Below are positions 16,708 through 24,680 of a stretch of DNA of 32,253 nucleotides, in pieces. Positions within the stretch are counted from its first letter, which is position 1, and each line of letters starts with the position of its first letter. The stretch comes from Rhodocyclaceae bacterium. Lineage in GTDB: Bacteria; Pseudomonadota; Gammaproteobacteria; Burkholderiales; Rhodocyclaceae. Below the pieces are notes generated by a model. It worked only from the letters and a program-made list of their open reading frames with translations, was not told where the DNA came from and did not search any database. Made by a program: the position numbers and the translations under genes. The stretch spans positions 1 to 32,253 of the forward strand of contig JAEHDA010000141.1 of NCBI GenBank assembly GCA_016880655.1, in the 5' to 3' direction.

Positions 16708-16743
16708 AACGGGGCGCTTCCTGACGGGGCGCCCCGTTTGCTT
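16708..16743 (+). terminator. Intrinsic terminator after the Spy-like gene
   Basis: AACGGGGCGC (16708-16717) pairs perfectly with GCGCCCCGTT (16729-16738) around an 11-nt loop and runs into TTTGCTTT. It ends right at the dnaX promoter. Confidence 0.8.
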
Positions 16744-16752
16744 TGCTAGAAT
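16744..16752 (+). promoter_or_regulatory. Extended -10 promoter for dnaX
   Basis: TGC-TAGAAT is an extended -10 (TGn) form; it ends exactly 6 nt before the dnaX ATG, implying a leaderless dnaX transcript. No -35 is evident, which fits the extended type. Confidence 0.5.
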
Positions 16753-16758
16753 CCGGCC

Positions 16759-18300
16759 ATGAGCTATCAGGTTCTCGCCCGCAAGTGGCGCCCGAAGTCT
16801 TTCGCCACGCTGGTGGGGCAGGAGCATGTCGTCAAAGCCTTGACGCATGCGCTGGAACAGCAGCGGCTGCATCATGCCTACCTCTTTACCGGCACGCGCG
16901 GCGTCGGCAAGACCACGCTGGCGCGCATCGTCGCCAAGGCGCTCAACTGTGAAACCGGCATCACGGCGACACCCTGCGGCACCTGTTCTTCCTGCACCGA
17001 GATCGACGGCGGCCGCTTCGTCGATTACATCGAGCTCGACGCGGCCTCCAACCGCGGCGTCGAGGACATGACCAGTCTGCTGGAAAAGGCGACCTACGCG
17101 CCGACGCGCGGCCGATTCAAGGTCTACGTGATCGACGAAGTGCACCAGCTTTCCGGCCACGCCTTCAACGCGATGCTGAAGACGCTCGAAGAGCCACCCG
17201 AGCATGTCAAGTTCATCCTCGCCACCACCGATCCGCAAAAGATTCCGGTGACGGTGCTTTCCCGCTGCCTGCAATTCAACCTCAAGCAGATGCCGCCCGG
17301 CCACATCATCGATCACCTGACCCACGTGCTCGGCGCGGAAGGCGTGCCGTTCGAGCCGGCCGCGCTGCGCCATCTGGCGAAAGCGGCGGCGGGGAGCATG
17401 CGCGATGCCCTGAGCCTGCTCGATCAGGCGATCGCCCACGGTGCCGGAAAGGTGGAGGAGGCCGACGTGCGCGACATGCTCGGCACCGTCGGCGACGATT
17501 ACCTGTACTCGATTCTGGACGGGCTGAAGACTGCCGACGTTCAGGTGATGCTGAATGTCGCCGACGCCATGGACGAGCGCAGCCTGTCCTTCGATTCTGC
17601 CTTGCAGGAATTAGCGACGCTACTCCACCGCATCGCGCTGGTGCAATTGGCGCCTCAGGCGCTGACTGACGATGCCGAGCGGGCGCGGCTGGCGCCTTAC
17701 GCGGCAGCCTTCGACGCTGAGTTCCTCCAGCTTTGTTACCAGATCGCCATCCACGGCCGCGACGAGATCGGGCTGGCGCCGGACGAATATGCCGGATTCG
17801 CGATGACCCTGCTGCGCTTGTTCGCCTTCCGGCCGGACGCGGGGGCGCCGCTCGCCGCAGCGCCTGCAAGGGCTCCGGTTTCCGCGCCGGCGCGCCCTGC
17901 GCCGGCAGCAGCTCCTGTTGTCCCCGACGACTGGCACGGTTTGGTCCTAAGCCTGCCCCTGTCGGGTTTGTCTCGACAGTTGGCTCAGCATTGCGAGCTG
18001 GTCGAGATGGGCGCGGCCCAAGTTACTTTGCGCCTGCCGCCGGTGCACAAGTCGCTGCTGAATACGAAGATTCCGCAGGACAAGCTACAGGAGGCGTTGC
18101 AGGCGCATTTGGGGCGGCCGGTGAAATTGAATATCGTGCTGGCCAAGGCTGAGAGCGAAACGCCCGCCGAGCGCACTCGGAATGAAAAGCGCGAGCGCCA
18201 GGAAAAGGCTGTTGCCGCCATCGAAGGTGACCAGTTCGTCCGCGATGTGATGGACATCTTCGATGCCAGCATCGACGAATCGACGATAAAACCAGTATGA
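16759..18300 (+). CDS. dnaX: DNA polymerase III subunit gamma/tau
   Basis: The 513-aa product is the clamp-loader ATPase. It begins YQVLARKWRPKSFATLVGQ; the Walker A GTRGVGKTT is at 45-53; a four-Cys zinc module follows (C64, C73, C76, C79); then VIDEVHQLS (Walker B) and the sensor-1 ATTDPQKIP. An Ala/Pro-rich linker at about 370-395 leads into a tau-type C-terminal domain (GLVLSLPLSGLSRQLAQH). It is shorter than E. coli tau, mainly in the linker. I see no A-rich slippery site that would clearly produce a gamma form. It heads the dnaX-ybaB-recR unit. The start lies 6 nt after a TAGAAT and has no Shine-Dalgarno. Confidence 0.95.
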   Translation: MSYQVLARKWRPKSFATLVGQEHVVKALTHALEQQRLHHAYLFTGTRGVGKTTLARIVAKALNCETGITATPCGTCSSCTEIDGGRFVDYIELDAASNRGVEDMTSLLEKATYAPTRGRFKVYVIDEVHQLSGHAFNAMLKTLEEPPEHVKFILATTDPQKIPVTVLSRCLQFNLKQMPPGHIIDHLTHVLGAEGVPFEPAALRHLAKAAAGSMRDALSLLDQAIAHGAGKVEEADVRDMLGTVGDDYLYSILDGLKTADVQVMLNVADAMDERSLSFDSALQELATLLHRIALVQLAPQALTDDAERARLAPYAAAFDAEFLQLCYQIAIHGRDEIGLAPDEYAGFAMTLLRLFAFRPDAGAPLAAAPARAPVSAPARPAPAAAPVVPDDWHGLVLSLPLSGLSRQLAQHCELVEMGAAQVTLRLPPVHKSLLNTKIPQDKLQEALQAHLGRPVKLNIVLAKAESETPAERTRNEKRERQEKAVAAIEGDQFVRDVMDIFDASIDESTIKPV

Positions 18301-18312
18301 GGAGTCACTGAA

Positions 18313-18639
18313 ATGTTCAACAAGGGCGGCATGGCCAACCTGATGAAGCAGGCCCAGCAGATGCAGCAGAACATGCTGAAGGCGCAGGAGGAACTGGCGA
18401 ACCTGGAGGTCGAGGGCCAGTCCGGCGCCGGCATGGTCAAGGTGGTGATGACGTGCAAACACGACATCAAGCGCGTTGCCATTGACCCTTCGGTAATGGA
18501 CGACAAGGAAATGCTGGAGGATCTGATCGCCGCGGCGGTCAATGACGCCAACCGGCGCGCCGAGCAGACGTCGCAGGAAAAGATGGGTGGATTCACCGCC
18601 GGCCTCAACCTGCCGCCCGGCATGAAGCTGCCTTTCTGA
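18313..18639 (+). CDS. ybaB: YbaB/EbfC-family nucleoid-associated protein
   Basis: The 108-aa product has the YbaB form: a helical Met/Gln-rich N-terminus ([13 protein letters not shown]), a central beta region ([26 protein letters not shown]), and a C-terminal [15 protein letters not shown] followed by a Gly/Leu tail ([14 protein letters not shown]). YbaB dimers bind DNA without strict sequence specificity. It is placed between dnaX and recR as in most proteobacteria. AGGAG lies upstream of the ATG, and its stop overlaps the recR start by one base (TGATG). Confidence 0.94.
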   Translation: MFNKGGMANLMKQAQQMQQNMLKAQEELANLEVEGQSGAGMVKVVMTCKHDIKRVAIDPSVMDDKEMLEDLIAAAVNDANRRAEQTSQEKMGGFTAGLNLPPGMKLPF

Positions 18640-19235
18640 TGACTCAGCCGTCCAGCCTCGACGAACTGATCGAGGCATTACGCTGTTTGCCGGGAGTAGG
18701 CCCCAAGTCAGCGCAGCGTATGGCGTATTACCTGCTTCAGCGGGATCCGCGCGGCGCGGAAAGGCTGTCGGCCGCACTCGATCACGCGCTCAAGACGTTG
18801 CGTCGCTGTAACCGCTGCAACACGTTCACCGAAGACGAGGTCTGCGACCGCTGCCGCTCGCCTCGGCGCGACTCGTCGCTGCTGTGCGTGGTGGAGATGC
18901 CCGTCGATCTCAACACCATGGAGCAGACGCATGCCTTCAATGGCCTTTACTACGTGCTGATGGGGCACCTAAGCCCGTTGGACGGTGTCGGACCGAAGGA
19001 ACTCGGGTTCGACCGGCTACTGGCGCGGGCGACCGATGGCATCGTGAGGGAAGTGGTATTGGCGACCAATTTCACCAACGAGGGCGAGGCGACGGCGCAC
19101 TACATATCAGAAATGCTGCACCCTCGCGGTCTCAAGATCAGCCGCATCGCCCGCGGCCTGCCGGTCGGGGGCGAACTGGAGTATTCCGACGCCGCAACCG
19201 TCGCGCAGGCCTTGATGGAGCGGCGCGACTACTGA
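18639..19235 (+). CDS. recR: Recombination mediator protein RecR
   Basis: The 198-aa product has the RecR domains in order: a helix-hairpin-helix ([20 protein letters not shown]), a C4 zinc finger (CNRCNTF plus CDRC), and a Toprim domain ([47 protein letters not shown]). The C-terminus has the expected [14 protein letters not shown]. RecR acts with RecF/RecO to load RecA on SSB-coated gapped DNA. It is translationally coupled to ybaB. Confidence 0.96.
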   Translation: MTQPSSLDELIEALRCLPGVGPKSAQRMAYYLLQRDPRGAERLSAALDHALKTLRRCNRCNTFTEDEVCDRCRSPRRDSSLLCVVEMPVDLNTMEQTHAFNGLYYVLMGHLSPLDGVGPKELGFDRLLARATDGIVREVVLATNFTNEGEATAHYISEMLHPRGLKISRIARGLPVGGELEYSDAATVAQALMERRDY

Positions 19236-19316
19236 TTCGACGCCTGCGCACCGGTATGGTGCGTGACATCCATCAGTTTTCGCTGATTCGGGCTTTAATC
19301 GTCTTTCCAAGTTCGG

Positions 19317-19322
19317 TATAAT
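19317..19322 (+). promoter_or_regulatory. -10 element upstream of petABC
   Basis: A perfect TATAAT lies 46 nt before the petA ATG in the recR-petA gap. The -35 is poor (TTTAAT-like at 17 bp). A short CGCACC/GGTGCG hairpin at 19247-19263 in the same gap lacks a U-tract and is not called as a terminator. Confidence 0.55.
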
Positions 19323-19368
19323 CCTGCGGTTTTACGGATTTGCCTTCTCCGTCTTCTGGGATAACGCC

Positions 19369-19965
19369 ATGAGTTGTGACGAAAAAGTGGATTGCGGGCG
19401 TCGTCGTCTGCTGGTTGCCACCGCAGCAGCCGGCGGAGCTGCTGGCGTCGTCGCCGTCGTGCCGTTCGTCGCCAGCATGCTTCCCTCCGAGCGGGCCAAA
19501 TCCGCAGGCGCTCCCGTTGAGGCCGATATCAGCAAGCTGGCTCCCGGCGAAATGATGACCGTCGAATGGCGCGGCAAGCCGGTCTGGATCATCCGTCGGA
19601 CCAAGGAAATGCTGGATCAGCTTGCCAAGCTCGATGAGAAGCTGGCCGATCCGGCGTCCGACAAGCAAATGCAGCCGGAGTATTGCAGGAACGGCTACCG
19701 CTCCATCAAGCCCGAGATCATGGTTGCGGTCGGTATCTGCACCCACTTGGGCTGCTCGCCGACCGAGAAATTCAGGACCGGTGCCGAATCGGGCATCGAC
19801 CCCGACTGGGCCGGTGGTTTCCTTTGTCCTTGCCATGGCTCCACATTCGATCTGGCCGGTCGTGTCTACAAGAGCAAACCTGCACCGGACAACTTGGAAG
19901 TTCCGCCGCACAGGTATCTCAGCGACGCCAGGATCGTCATTGGTGAAGACACCAAGGGAGCGTAA
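19369..19965 (+). CDS. petA: Cytochrome bc1 complex, Rieske iron-sulfur subunit
   Basis: The 198-aa product starts with a twin-arginine type region (GRRRLLVATAAAGG) and one hydrophobic anchor. The Rieske domain has CTHLGC at 124-129 and CPCHGS at 153-158, the two Cys and two His that hold the [2Fe-2S] cluster. It moves between the Qo site and cytochrome c1 in quinol oxidation. An insertion (DQLAKLDEKLADPASDKQ) before the cluster region is common in proteobacterial versions. It is first in petABC, 3 nt before petB. Confidence 0.96.
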   Translation: MSCDEKVDCGRRRLLVATAAAGGAAGVVAVVPFVASMLPSERAKSAGAPVEADISKLAPGEMMTVEWRGKPVWIIRRTKEMLDQLAKLDEKLADPASDKQMQPEYCRNGYRSIKPEIMVAVGICTHLGCSPTEKFRTGAESGIDPDWAGGFLCPCHGSTFDLAGRVYKSKPAPDNLEVPPHRYLSDARIVIGEDTKGA

Positions 19966-19968
19966 GGC

Positions 19969-21270
19969 ATGGCGGCCAGCAACTACGAGAAGTTCAAGTC
20001 CGACGGCACGATGCTTGGCAATCTGACCGAGTGGGTTGATGCCCGTTTCCCGCTGACGTCGATGTGGAAGGCGCATCTGTCGGAGTACTACGCGCCGAAG
20101 AACTTCAATTTCTGGTACTTCTTTGGCTCCCTGGCGCTGCTGGTCCTGGTGATCCAGATCGTTACCGGCATCTTCCTGGTCATGCACTACAAGCCGGATG
20201 CCTCGCTTAATGCCTCCGGCGTGCCGGTCGCATTCGCCAGCGTCGAGTACATCATGCGCGACGTGCCGTGGGGCTGGCTGATCCGCTACATGCACTCCAC
20301 GGGCGCCTCGGCGTTCTTCATCGTCGTCTACCTGCACATGTTCCGCGGTCTGATTTACGGATCGTTCCGCAAGCCGCGCGAATTGACGTGGCTGTTCGGC
20401 GTCATGATCTTCCTGGCGCTGATGGCCGAGGCCTTTGCCGGCTACCTGTTGCCGTGGGGACAGATGTCGTACTGGGGCGCTCAGGTGATTCTGAACCTGT
20501 TCTCGGCGATCCCATTCATCGGCAACGATCTGGCAACCTGGATTCGCGGCGATTTCGTCATCGGCGATTCGACCCTGAACCGGATGTTCTCGTTCCACGT
20601 CATCGCCATTCCTCTGGTGTTGGTCGGTCTGGTTGCGGCGCACATCCTCGCGCTGCACGAAACCGGGTCGAACAACCCCGACGGTGTCGAGATCAAGAAG
20701 AGGAAGGACGAGCGCGGCATCCCGCTCGATGGCATTCCCTTCCATCCCTACTACACGGTCAAGGACTTGGTCGGTGTGGTCGTTTTCCTGATGGTGTTCT
20801 CGGTCATCCTGTTCTTCATGCCCGAGGGCGGTGGCTACTTCCTCGAGTACAACAACTTCATACCGGCCGATCCGATGGTGACGCCGCAGCACATCGCGCC
20901 GGTCTGGTATTTCACGCCTTACTACTCGTTGCTGCGTGCCGTCACTTTCCCGCTGTTCGGCATCGATGCCAAGTTCTGGGGCGTCGTTGCCATGGGTGCC
21001 GGCGTGGTCATCTTCGCATTCCTGCCGTGGCTGGACCGCAGCCCGGTCAAGTCGATCCGCTATCGCGGACCGATTTTCAAGGTGTTCCTGGCAATCTGGG
21101 TGATCTGCTTCTTCATTCTTGGCTACTTGGGTGTGCAGGCGCCGACGCCGGGTCGTACCCTGGTGTCGCAAATCTGCACCGTGATCTACTTCGCCTTCTT
21201 CCTGACCATGCCGGTTTGGTCGAAGCTCGACAAGTGCCAGCCCGAACCGGATAGGGTGACTTTCAGATGA
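19969..21270 (+). CDS. petB: Cytochrome bc1 complex, cytochrome b
   Basis: The 433-aa polytopic protein carries the two b haems. Visible features are RYMHSTGASAFFIVVYLHMFRGL and FHVIAIPLVLVGLVAAHILALH with haem-ligating His, AGYLLPWGQMSYWGA near the quinol site, and the Qo motif as PVWY (APVWYFTPYYSLLRA) rather than PEWY. The C-terminal helices continue to the end. PVWY is known from beta- and gammaproteobacterial complexes. It overlaps petC by 4 nt (ATGA). Confidence 0.96.
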   Translation: MAASNYEKFKSDGTMLGNLTEWVDARFPLTSMWKAHLSEYYAPKNFNFWYFFGSLALLVLVIQIVTGIFLVMHYKPDASLNASGVPVAFASVEYIMRDVPWGWLIRYMHSTGASAFFIVVYLHMFRGLIYGSFRKPRELTWLFGVMIFLALMAEAFAGYLLPWGQMSYWGAQVILNLFSAIPFIGNDLATWIRGDFVIGDSTLNRMFSFHVIAIPLVLVGLVAAHILALHETGSNNPDGVEIKKRKDERGIPLDGIPFHPYYTVKDLVGVVVFLMVFSVILFFMPEGGGYFLEYNNFIPADPMVTPQHIAPVWYFTPYYSLLRAVTFPLFGIDAKFWGVVAMGAGVVIFAFLPWLDRSPVKSIRYRGPIFKVFLAIWVICFFILGYLGVQAPTPGRTLVSQICTVIYFAFFLTMPVWSKLDKCQPEPDRVTFR

Positions 21271-21977
21271 AGAAGCTGCTCGCCTCTGTTGTCATGGCGC
21301 CAGTGCTGGCCTTTGCCTCCGGCGCCGAGGTGCACCTGGACAGGGCACCCGATCGTTCGCGCGACACGGCGGCCCTCCAGAATGGTGCCAAGGTGTTCGT
21401 CAACTACTGCCTGAGCTGCCATTCCGCTTCCTACATGCGTTACAACCGCCTGAAGGACATCGGCCTATCCGACGACCAGGTACGGGAAAACCTGTTATTC
21501 ACCGCCGACAAGGTTGGTGAGCCGATGAAGATCTCAATGCAGCGCGCCGAGGCCAAGCAATGGTTCGGTGCCGCGCCTCCGGATTTGACCGTGATCGCCC
21601 GTGCCCGCGCTTCCGAGTTCGGTTCCGGTTCCGACTGGCTCTATACGTACCTGCGCACGTTCTATCGCGACGAAACGCGCCCGACCGGCTGGAACAACGT
21701 CGCGTTCTCCAACGTCGGCATGCCTCACGTCTTGTGGGAATTGCAGGGCGAGCAGGTGATGGGTGATGATCACCATCTCAAGCTGGTCAAGCCCGGCAAG
21801 TTGAAACCGGAGGAATACGATGCCTTGGTTGCTGATCTGGTTGGTTTCCTGAAGTATATGGGCGAGCCGGTCGGTGAATTCCGCAAGAACCTCGGTATTG
21901 CTGTCCTGATCGTCTTGTCTCTTCTCTTCGTTCTTTCCTACGCGCTCAAGCGCGAATTCTGGAAAGACATTCACTAA
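21267..21977 (+). CDS. petC: Cytochrome bc1 complex, cytochrome c1
   Basis: The 236-aa product has a signal peptide (MKKLLASVVMAPVLAFASG), a c-type haem site CLSCH followed by SASYMRYNRLKDIG, and a downstream NVGMPHVLWELQGEQ region containing the likely Met axial ligand. Near the end is a single anchor helix (LGIAVLIVLSLLFVLSYALKR). It accepts electrons from the Rieske protein on the periplasmic face and passes them to soluble cytochromes c. sspA follows. Confidence 0.96.
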   Translation: MKKLLASVVMAPVLAFASGAEVHLDRAPDRSRDTAALQNGAKVFVNYCLSCHSASYMRYNRLKDIGLSDDQVRENLLFTADKVGEPMKISMQRAEAKQWFGAAPPDLTVIARARASEFGSGSDWLYTYLRTFYRDETRPTGWNNVAFSNVGMPHVLWELQGEQVMGDDHHLKLVKPGKLKPEEYDALVADLVGFLKYMGEPVGEFRKNLGIAVLIVLSLLFVLSYALKREFWKDIH

Positions 21978-22078
21978 TCTTGCCAACGCCAATGTTGCAT
22001 ATGGGGCATCGAGAAATGAGCGCACCACTCGTCCGCAAAGTGGTACGAGATGCCGATTACTCCTGGGGTACGAGTGCC

Positions 22079-22675
22079 ATGATGAATCTGTACTCGGGTA
22101 CTACCTGCCCGTTCAGCCATCGCTGCCGGATCGTCCTGTACGAAAAGCAGATGGATTTCCAGGTGATCGACGTCGATTTGTTCAACAAGCCGGAAGACAT
22201 CGCCGTCATCAACCCGTACAACCGGGTGCCGGTACTTGTCGACCGTGATCTGGTGCTCTACGAGGCGAACATCATCAACGAGTACATTGATGAGCGCTTC
22301 CCGCATCCGCAATTGATGCCGCCGGATCCGCAGACGCGCGCACGGGCGCGCCAGCTCCTGTTTACGATGGAGCAAGAGTTGTTCAGCTACATCGACCCGC
22401 TGGAGAAGAATGCCAAGTCGGCCGACAAGTCGCGGGCTCATGTGCGTGATCGACTGACCGAACTCGCACCGATGTTCGGCAAGCAGAAGCACATGCTGGG
22501 CGACGAGTTTTCCATGCTCGATGTGGCCATCGCGCCGCTCCTCTGGCGTCTCGATCACTACGGCATCGAATTGCCGAAGGCTGCGGCTCCGCTGATGAAA
22601 TACGCCGAGCGCATTTTCTCGCGCCAGGGATTCATAGATGCGCTGACTCCGTCCGAGAAGGTGATGCGCCGCTAA
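22079..22675 (+). CDS. sspA: Stringent starvation protein A (glutathione S-transferase-like)
   Basis: The track ORF starts at 21980, but the family N-terminus is MMNLYSGTTCPFSHRCR, so I place the start at ATG 22079 (198 aa; 22082 is equally possible). The product has a thioredoxin-fold N-domain (DVDLFNKPEDIAVINPYNRVPVL, ANIINEYIDERFPHP) and an all-helical C-domain, with the usual SspA ending. SspA binds RNA polymerase and alters promoter use under stress, acting without GST activity. It sits after petABC and before sspB, a common betaproteobacterial order. No strong Shine-Dalgarno is visible. Confidence 0.92.
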   Translation: MMNLYSGTTCPFSHRCRIVLYEKQMDFQVIDVDLFNKPEDIAVINPYNRVPVLVDRDLVLYEANIINEYIDERFPHPQLMPPDPQTRARARQLLFTMEQELFSYIDPLEKNAKSADKSRAHVRDRLTELAPMFGKQKHMLGDEFSMLDVAIAPLLWRLDHYGIELPKAAAPLMKYAERIFSRQGFIDALTPSEKVMRR

Positions 22676-22701
22676 GGCGTGTCATCGCGGATAGCGGCGT
22701 C

Positions 22702-23121
22702 ATGACTTCGACCAAGCCCTACTTCGTGCGTGCCATTTTTGAATGGTGCATCGATCAAGGGCTTACCCCCTACGTCACCGTCGTCGCAGGGCCAAATACC
22801 CGTGTCCCTCGGGAGTTTGTCAAGGAAGGTCAGATCGTCCTCAATATCGGACCGGACGCGACCAACCAGCTCCTCCTCGGCAACGAGGAGATCACGTTTC
22901 AGGCGCGCTTCAACGGCGTCGCATTTCCCGTCGTTGTCCCCATCGAGTCGGTGGCGGCAATCTACGCCAAGGAAAACGGGCAGGGCATGGCCTTCGATTT
23001 CGCTGCGACGACCGGCGCGGTTGATGAGGAAGGGTCCGCTGACGACGGGGTCGTTTCAGACGCCCCTGTCGAGCCGCCGCCCGCGCCTTCCGGCCGGCCG
23101 CATCTGACACGCGTCAAGTAA
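22702..23121 (+). CDS. sspB: ClpXP protease specificity-enhancing factor SspB
   Basis: The 139-aa product has the SspB substrate-binding domain (YFVRAIFEWCIDQGLTPYV, GQIVLNIGPDATNQLLLGNEEITFQARFNG, IPIESVAAIYAKENGQG-like) followed by an acidic, Pro-rich linker. It ends RPHLTRVK, which fits the ClpX-binding XB tail. SspB tethers ssrA-tagged and other substrates to ClpXP. It follows sspA by 26 nt. Confidence 0.95.
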   Translation: MTSTKPYFVRAIFEWCIDQGLTPYVTVVAGPNTRVPREFVKEGQIVLNIGPDATNQLLLGNEEITFQARFNGVAFPVVVPIESVAAIYAKENGQGMAFDFAATTGAVDEEGSADDGVVSDAPVEPPPAPSGRPHLTRVK

Positions 23122-23151
23122 CCCCGCACGAAGCCGTTGTGGCAGGGCGCT

Positions 23152-23227
23152 TGGCGCCCCGGAGACGAATCGAACGTCCGACCTACCCCTTAGGAGGGGG
23201 TCGCTCTATCCACTGAGCTACCGGGGC
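23152..23227 (-). tRNA. tRNA-Arg (anticodon CCU)
   Basis: On the minus strand GCCCCGG opens and CCGGGGC closes the acceptor stem, followed by G and encoded CCA. The D-arm TAGCTCAGTGGATAGAGC and T-arm GGACGTTCGATTCGTCT are canonical. The anticodon stem-loop CCCCTCCTAAGGGG gives CCT, reading AGG. The product is 76 nt including CCA. Confidence 0.96.
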
Positions 23228-23238
23228 GATGGGGCGCC

Positions 23239-23267
23239 ATTCTAGCCGTTCTTGGGCGGATTGTCGG
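23239..23267 (-). promoter_or_regulatory. Promoter for tRNA-Arg
   Basis: On the minus strand CCGACA (23262-23267), a 17-bp spacer and TAGAAT (23239-23244) precede the tRNA by 11 nt. The elements lie inside the 3' end of the HDOD gene; its stop TAG is part of the -10. Confidence 0.5.
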
Positions 23268-24096
23268 TGGCCGGTCCCGGCGTATCAAGGCCAAGTTTCT
23301 GCATCAGGCTCGCGTGGCTGATGTGCAGCAGATCCTCGATCGCGGCATAGTCGTCAGGCAGCGCCGCGTCGTCCCAGCCATTGGCGGAGTGGCGGGCCAA
23401 GTCGACGGCCAGCGTGACGTTGCGCACCCTGGGGCTACCCGCATTCTTGCGATCCATTAGCGTCGTTAGCAACTCGGGCAGGTGCCAAGCTTGCGTGAGT
23501 TCCAGTTGTAGCGCGGGCAGGGTGATGTTGTAGACAATTTGTTGCGCAGTGATGCTGCGCAGGGTCCGATCCTTGGCTTGCATGTCTCGGACCTGCAGTG
23601 CGAGCATCGGTGCGAAACACCACATCAGAACCTCCGCAACGTCGTACAGCAGCGTTGCAACCGTGATTTCGTCGACGTCGAGGTCGTGTCGATTGATGGC
23701 CCAGTCACGTGCCCAATGCGACGCATGTCGCGCCCGCGACATGACCTTGAGCAAACCCAGCAGCGCTTTCGGATAAGGTTTGAGGCTGTCCTCGACCAGT
23801 GGCAGGTTCTGAAACTCGCGGAAGAACGGCTCGATGCCGATCATCATCAATGCCCGCTCGATCGTGGTGATGTCGGCATTCTGGCTCTTGCGTCGATGGC
23901 TTTCGATGTAGGCCAATACGCGCAGCGTCATCAGCGGATCCTGTAGGATCACCGATGAGAGTACTCGACCATTGACGAACTCGGCGTTGCCGCGCAACTT
24001 CTCGAGCTCGATTACGGTGTGCCGCAACACCGGCAATTGCGCCTGGCGGAAATAAGCCACCCAACTGTCGAGACTGGCGTAAGGAACGTCGACCAT
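23242..24096 (-). CDS. HDOD-domain signalling protein
   Basis: The track ORF is extended upstream through non-coding-looking residues; the better start is ATG 24094-24096 (MVDVPYASLDSW, 284 aa). The core has an HDOD-type helical pattern: FRQAQLPVLRHTVIELEKL, SSVILQDPLMTLRVLAYI, ITTIERALMMIGIEPFFREF, then RHASHWARDWAINRH and EITVATLLYDVAEVLMW, where HD enzymes have H-D pairs. HDOD proteins usually lack phosphohydrolase activity and act in signalling, often with c-di-GMP proteins, so the diguanylate cyclase in this window is a possible but unproven partner. It is divergent from rpsF. CATAAT lies 4 nt before the ATG. Confidence 0.8.
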   Translation of the reverse strand: MVDVPYASLDSWVAYFRQAQLPVLRHTVIELEKLRGNAEFVNGRVLSSVILQDPLMTLRVLAYIESHRRKSQNADITTIERALMMIGIEPFFREFQNLPLVEDSLKPYPKALLGLLKVMSRARHASHWARDWAINRHDLDVDEITVATLLYDVAEVLMWCFAPMLALQVRDMQAKDRTLRSITAQQIVYNITLPALQLELTQAWHLPELLTTLMDRKNAGSPRVRNVTLAVDLARHSANGWDDAALPDDYAAIEDLLHISHASLMQKLGLDTPGPATDNPPKNG

Positions 24097-24208
24097 GGCG
24101 ATTATGTCTATCTCAGGCCAGTATTGAAGAAGTTCGATTCTCGCATTATTGGCAGTTGAGCCGGCGTATTGAATGCAGATAGGGAAGGAAAAGAAGTACT
24201 TGCCGGGC

Positions 24209-24237
24209 TTGATGTATTCGGGGTAAATCGATAAAAT
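24209..24237 (+). promoter_or_regulatory. Promoter of the rpsF-priB-rpsR-rplI operon
   Basis: TTGATG (24209-24214), a 17-bp spacer and TAAAAT (24232-24237) form a good sigma-70 promoter, starting transcription about 60 nt before rpsF. Confidence 0.65.
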
Positions 24238-24257
24238 CGCCGGCTTTTCACAACCTT

Positions 24258-24285
24258 GCTCCACCCGACCAGCATGCGGGGGGGC
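24258..24285 (+). promoter_or_regulatory. Possible S6:S18 autoregulatory leader hairpin
   Basis: The rpsF leader contains GCTCCACCC, then GACCAGCATGC, then GGGGGGGC, able to form a hairpin with a bulged A and a CCGACC element. Many bacteria carry an S6:S18-binding motif with a conserved CCG in this place. The match is by position and general shape only; I could not check the consensus. Confidence 0.3.
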
Positions 24286-24305
24286 TTTAACCACAAGGAG
24301 ATCGC

Positions 24306-24680
24306 ATGCGACATTACGAAATCGTCTTCATCGTCCACCCGGACCAGTCGGAGCAGGTTCCGGCCATGATCGAGCGCTACAAGACGCTCGTTACCAGCCA
24401 TGGTGGCGCGATTCATCGGCTGGAAGACTGGGGGCGTCGTCAGCTCGCCTATCCGATCCAGAAGATGCACAAGGCCCACTACGTTCTGATGAACATCGAA
24501 GCGGATGGCGCCACGCTTGCCGAACTCGAGAATTCGTTCAAGTTCAACGATGCCGTCCTCCGGCACCTGACGGTCAAGATGACCAAGGCAGTCTCTGCGC
24601 CCTCGCCGATGATGAAGGACGAAAAGGCGAAGTCGTTGGCATCGGTCGAGGCAAGGCCGGAGGCAGCCGCTGCCGCTTGA
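24306..24680 (+). CDS. rpsF: Small ribosomal subunit protein bS6
   Basis: The 124-aa product is bS6: [25 protein letters not shown], the central [24 protein letters not shown], and [19 protein letters not shown], followed by an Ala/Lys/Glu-rich tail. bS6 pairs with bS18 on the platform of the 30S subunit. AAGGAG lies 5 nt before the ATG. It is the first gene of the S6-PriB-S18-L9 operon and overlaps priB if the latter starts at CTG 24670. Confidence 0.97.
   Translation: MRHYEIVFIVHPDQSEQVPAMIERYKTLVTSHGGAIHRLEDWGRRQLAYPIQKMHKAHYVLMNIEADGATLAELENSFKFNDAVLRHLTVKMTKAVSAPSPMMKDEKAKSLASVEARPEAAAAA

Noticed and set aside
19247-19263. CGCACC/GGTGCG hairpin after recR
   Set aside because: Six base pairs with no U-tract; too weak for a terminator call.
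19273-21171. 632-aa minus-strand ORF opposite petA/petB
   Set aside because: Antisense shadow of two well-conserved bc1 genes, with no membrane or motif structure of its own.
23146-23160. GGGCGC-TTG-GCGCCC inverted repeat
   Set aside because: It overlaps the 3' end of tRNA-Arg and is explained mostly by the acceptor stem and CCA; no U-tract.
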